A stretch of DNA of 64,000 nucleotides from Nageia nagi (taxonomy: Eukaryota > Pinophyta): the NCBI GenBank assembly GCA_050084985.1, contig JBITNC010000001.1:170004001-170068000 (forward strand), given 5' to 3'. Below, in pieces: positions 54,301-60,300 of the stretch (the first letter of the stretch is position 1; each line of letters begins with the position of its first letter). The notes beneath the pieces were generated by a model. That model saw nothing but the letters and a program-made list of their open reading frames with translations, had not been told where the DNA came from and searched no databases. Position numbers and translations under genes: made by a program.

Positions 54301-57300
54301 TATAATGGGCCAAATGTAACTGTATTAGAATTATAAAGTGTAGGAACCTCAATTACGATGACTATCCAACGAAGACTGATGGACCAAGGCTCACATCCTC
54401 AACAGTGGCAAGGCTTGCACCAGGGCTTCCTCCGCAATTATGGTGGAGTCTCAAAGACCCACTAGCAGTATTTTACTAATCCAAGGGTAATGCAAACACC
54501 CGCTGAATAGCCAGCTTACAACCCTGAGGTGCGCTAACCCTCAAAGTGTGCGTCCACATAAGTCTTGTTCTGTGCTCTGCAACAGATACCTCACTTCGTC
54601 GAAGTGGTGATCAAGGAAGAGCAACACTCAACTCCAAGAAGAAGAAATCATAATCATAACATAATAATATTGTCTTCCAGGAATCCTCCTTTTATAATGA
54701 GGTAGCTTCATCATTAATCTTGCTTGGGATTGATGTAATCTCATTCAATGGTGTCCAAAGGTGATCCATGTCCAACACCTAAGATGAAGTGCCTTGGGAT
54801 GGGTGTAATCACATCCGAAGGCCTAGAATGCCAACATTTGGTAGTGGGGGCCTTCCATGCGCCTTGGGATCCACGCAATCATTCTAAGAGCCTCCAAGGG
54901 AGACATGGGTGTCTTGGGATGCCCAATTACTTATCTAATGGTCCAATTCTCCTCATGTGCCCCACGTCTAAGTGTGGGAGTCTTCTAGTGCCTTGTAGTA
55001 AGTGTCATTCCATCGAGAGGGCAGATAAACTATAAGTAAGACCCATTAAATGCCAATTTACATTCATCAAGGCTTCTCATATGAAATGTCCCATATTAGG
55101 TGAGTAATATTGCATTTATAGTCGATAATTGCCTTGGTATTTTTATTACATCATTATTGGCATATTAAAATATTAAATCACTCCTAATTGTACTAAAAAG
55201 GCCCAATGTCCCATAATTGGAGTTATAAAATAATCCTCCAAGTGGAACTTACAAATAAAGGCTAAATTACCATTAAAATACGAAAAATAAATAAAATAAA
55301 CCTAAACTAATTGTTCCCACTTTCCAGTGGCGAAGTGGGGGAAAAACCATAAAAAAGGGGATATTACAAAAGTTGACTTCTGAAGGGAATGGAACAGATA
55401 GAAGGGGATGTTCACCTCCTTCCCCCTCTTGAATATATTCAAGAACGATAGGTCGAAGCTTTGAAGAATAGCGGCTTCATTATCCAAGGTGATATATTGC
55501 TTCACAACCATAACCATGTTCTTCTATTTCACCAATAACAATTATCTATTTATTACGCCCTACAACTTTTGTAAGTTATCATTCTTCCCTTTGAACACCT
55601 GCAACTCAATAGCAAGGGAATGTTTTTCCTAGAGTTTTCTCCCTTAAGAGGGAACCTTGTTACTTGCAAGATAAGCTCAAGATTAATTGTGAAAGAAAGG
55701 CCATCAACTTCCACTTTACCCTTTTTCCACAACAACGCCAGATGGAGAGCTAAATTTTCATCTGCCTTCTAGAACAACTCCAAGAAGTGCATCCATCTTG
55801 CCTTCATAGAATTTCCTTAGTCTTTTCATCCACTTGAAGAGTTGTAGGCTCGATGCAATAAGATACATCTGCCATCTTGGAAGCTCTCAATTGCACCAAT
55901 GAATTTGCATGGAAAAGACACCACCCCCCACACATAAATTTATTGCCTTGTATGTAGGTCACCTACATCACCTCGGTCGAATCCCATGTTATCTAGATCA
56001 TGTGTCTCAGTTGATTCCAATGCAAGTCTCTTTGCCTTGTCATTACTCCCTCATGGCTCATCCCTCTCCCCCAACATATGCAACATCCTATATCCACATC
56101 ATCAAGAGGGTCCCACCTCCACCTAGTTGCCACCATCTATGGTCTATGTGTGGCATTGGATACACCCTCCACCATCCCCACCTAAAATGACACTATTAAA
56201 TGATTTTCTTTATTTATGTAAAATATCAATTTGGATCCACTTTGTGTAAATCAAGATTTACCTAAATGAAATTGACAATTTATCTTCTATGCACAACATT
56301 CTAAGTCGGTCCAACTAGGTGAGCTCAAAATCAAATTCACAAAACCTATATACAACACTCCCAAATGCTCATTTTAGATATGAAAAAGTTCAATAAATAT
56401 AATCATCAAAGATCACCAAAAAAAAGCAAGCAATAATGTAATATCATCTTCTATCATCATGGCTGAATGATCAAAAGCATCAAAAAGGTTGAAAAGCTAG
56501 GAATGCAAGTTAAAATGAGAACCAACACCAAAATGTCCAATGTCAATCCCAAAATGCCTAGCATTCTAGCACCCAAGCCCAAAACGCCTACTGTGCTAGC
56601 ACCAAATGCCCAAATTGTGGACATTTTGGTTTCAACCTTTGCAACCCTCGCAATTGAACCAAGTCATTCTGAAATGTCTATGCATTTGTTTTAGTGTCAT
56701 CCAAAACATAATCACATTCAATATCATATTCAAATTATCATTTCAAAATCATTACTCCAAAATCGTCTTCAAAATCTTCATCTTTCATAGTTATCCAAAT
56801 CTATCATCTGATTGCACTTAGAGTCCACCCTTCAAAATTACAAGTTGTCTGTCAACAAGTTTCCAATCCTCCAAATAAGTCTTCTTTGTATCTCCTCTTG
56901 TGTATATGAATAACCATAAATGCTAAACCCTATATTGCATATTACTATTAATATTTTTTCATTCCATAGGCAAATAAATATGCATGTTTTAATACATTGT
57001 TCATTATTTTTATTTCATAATTATATAAAGTATTAGGGACAGGGATGGTAGGGGACATGGGGCAAGTTTCTAAGAAATCACAAAATAATATGATAAATAT
57101 AATTTCTTCTAAACATACATGAACAAATATATAATAAAAATTGAAAACAAAGCAAATTCAGATTTTTATCGCACAATGGTGACCAATACATAACATATGG
57201 GTGTATAGTATTTATATACATGAATCATGGGAACAAATTCAAATTGTTCTCATACATAAAATTTAGTCATTATGGGAGCCATTACCTCTTCTCCATCTCA

Positions 57301-60300
57301 CTCTGGCCAATCGTCATTGCCAAATTAGCATCTCTATAAAAGGCTTAATCAAGAATCTCAATTCCATCACAACCTGTAATAATACACTAATCCGTGCCTT
57401 ACAGAGACAAGATATATGGGTAGAGCTCTTGTATTTCAAAGCAGGTTATTCAATTTCTTCTAGCTGTTTGGTGTTGTTTTCAGTTCCAAACTGAGGACTT
57501 ACAAAAAAACAGGTGACATATTCAATTCCTCCCCAACATGAGTTTATGGGAACTTAGCTTCTAGAAACTTTCTCCCAACATTATGCCCAAAGAAGGAATC
57601 TTCAACGACTACAACAGGCAGACAAGGGGGCAGTTTGAATATCAAGAGGCTAGACCATTTCCTCCTTGACGATGTGTGGCTTGACAATAGTTTTATAACA
57701 AAAATTAAACAATTTCAATCCTTGGGATCAGATCACTGACCAAACTGGCTGGGCATAGTGAATAAATTGACCCAATGTAGCTGAACCTTCTAATTGAAGA
57801 TATACATATGTACGCCTTCACAAGGGAAGGGAGGAAGAAATGCAAGAATGGTAATCTGAAACAACTCATTTAAGGGTCATCTGGGTTCAAAAACTGAAAT
57901 GGGCTAAAAATTAGAACAAATAATTGTTCAGGATAAGTTTCCAAAGAGAAGGACCAGTTGAAATCTTAAATGTACACTAGTCAGTCCGCACATACTCAAA
58001 TTCAACAGAAAAGTCTATTATAGGAACTCTATAGGGGGGAAATATATATTAAGAGATATCTGACAAGAACACTCAAGAAGGAAATAGTCAAATAGAAGCA
58101 AAAGTTCAGAATTTGTTGACTACAGGAGAGGGACTTGAACACAACTCTTTCATTTCTTCACAAAACAAAACCCCAGCATTGAAAATTTACCAGGAGAGGT
58201 GTCCACAGCACCCAATAATAGCATTCTTAAGAGAATAAGCAATATTCAAAACAAGGCAATCTAAACTTCCACATGCCAACTATTAAAAGAGGAAAGAAAC
58301 ATGACATAAGCCTAAGCTTTTCTTGTTTAATTCATCCTCAACCTTGTCAGCCAGGCAAGAAAACCCCTCTAGCAGATATGAAAGTGAGATCAAAGGGGCA
58401 TGTTTGTCAATGACGAGTGATAATTCCATGTTCTTTGCCCTCATCCCTAAATATGGCCAGTCCTCATGTTTGAATCCTTCCACACTAATACCCTTTGCAA
58501 AACTGTATACAAAATCATCTCTAAAGTTATGGCTAACCATCTAAAATCTCAAAAGTTACAGATAACGATCTAAAGGAATCCTCCAAAACTTGAGATTTGA
58601 CAAATGAGGAAGGTTTGCTTAAGGGCATCAAAAGTTAGATACCCTCTTGTTAACTTATATAATCAAGTACAAAAAATAAACATCATGTAAGGGTTACAAA
58701 ACTGGAGATGATGAAGGCCTACAATAAAGTTAACTAAAATACCCTGCATACAGTTTTATGAAGGTATGATTTCACATAAGAATGGTGCAATTCAGTCATT
58801 AGATGTGTCTAACAACCTATATTTTCTGTCCACATCCTTGCAGATTTTTTCCTTAGCCCTACATGGCCCTATACAGGGAGATCTCCAATCCATTTATTTG
58901 TTCTTCATGATGATTAAAGCTCTAGGAAGTATCCGAAGCATCTCAAGGAGAGATAAAACATCAAAGCCATGCACATTAGCTCAAATTTCTGACTGTCCCA
59001 CCACACGTGCATTAATGAAACAATCTTTACTAACGGTCCCACCCCTTGTTCATTGCTGAAACCAATCTGATTGGCAGGCCCAAGGTGAGAAAGGCAAAGG
59101 CATTCAAGACATGGCATATGAAGAAGCTTCATGAGAGCTTGTAAACCTTGTAAAGTGTCAAGTCCTTTTCATGCAGGTGATGGAACAAAGAAAGCCTTGA
59201 TCTCTGATAAGTTGGGCTGTATCAACATATTCTCCACATCAGACACCTTATCCCTCAAATTTAAGGGAGAATAATGACTTTACTATGCCATCCTCTTCTT
59301 ATTTATACTCTTGACTTTTCTACACCTCCCCACATTGATTTTGATGTGATATTTAAAAATGGTCACTGCCATCAACAAAAAAAATAAATGTCTCTCACAA
59401 GACATGTCCCTTCCAAAAGCTTTACTTCTAGGTACAGTTGTGATCTAGGCTTGACCACTATTAATCCAAATCCTAGGTGAGTCAGCGATAGCAAAAGTGG
59501 TTTTGGGTAATGTGTGAATGCACATGAAGATTCATAAAGGAGAAACAAAGTACACAATATTGGAGGTGAAAGTCTGTTTCGTTAACAATGGAGATTTGTG
59601 TATAATGATATTTTGCAACTGGTTAGGAATCCATGCCAAGTCCTAAGAAAAACTATGATGATGTCTATTCCTATGGACTAAAAGGGCACAAATCCTAATC
59701 TAGGACTGAATAGATGCTAACCATGTGATCTCTGCTATCTCTAACACTATTGACTTGCAATGCCATGTATCATACATATAGTACAATGAAAGATCAATTA
59801 CAACCAAAACCATAATTGCCATGAGATGGTTGGCCTTCCAAAAGTTGCAAATGAATGGTTCTGAAGCCTTCCCAATAGTTGGACTAACCTCCTTGGCCAA
59901 TCGTGTTATCAGATGAAAAGCATTGATCAATCTACAATGGCAAATGGTGAACATCCTCAAGGGTGGTAGGCTGACTACTGGATTGGACATCGTTTGGGGT
60001 GAGAACTTGACCAATAATGATAAGGATGGCATTGGATGATGATACGTTAGCATCAAATAACAACAATGTCCTAAAAATGATGATAGAAATGGACATATAA
60101 CAATGATGAAAGACATCAAAAACGGCACCAAAGGATGACCTTACAATGATGGCATTTGTGCTCTAATCAATCACCCCTCCTCAAGAAGCTACAATCTCAT
60201 CTACATTTAAGGTCTCCACTGCATAATGGTGGCTTCTTCAATCAAGGAACTGCATATATGGTTGTTCAAGATGTACCGCTTGGCTAAGTGAGGAAATTGT

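Larger units (their letters stand above)
50845..55368 (-). mobile_element. Solo LTR (about 1.5 kb), itself carrying a Ty3 insertion
   Basis: Ends TGTAATGAG (50845) and GGGGATATTACA (55368), flanked by AAAGT on both sides (50840-50844, 55369-55373). Removing it and one AAAGT rejoins the host ORF. Minus orientation; TATA ATTATAAAAGG near 54690-54700. Its U3 holds four diverged units with CTTGGGAT and GTAATC. It was later hit by the element 51237-54249; without that it measures about 1506 bp. Confidence 0.85.
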
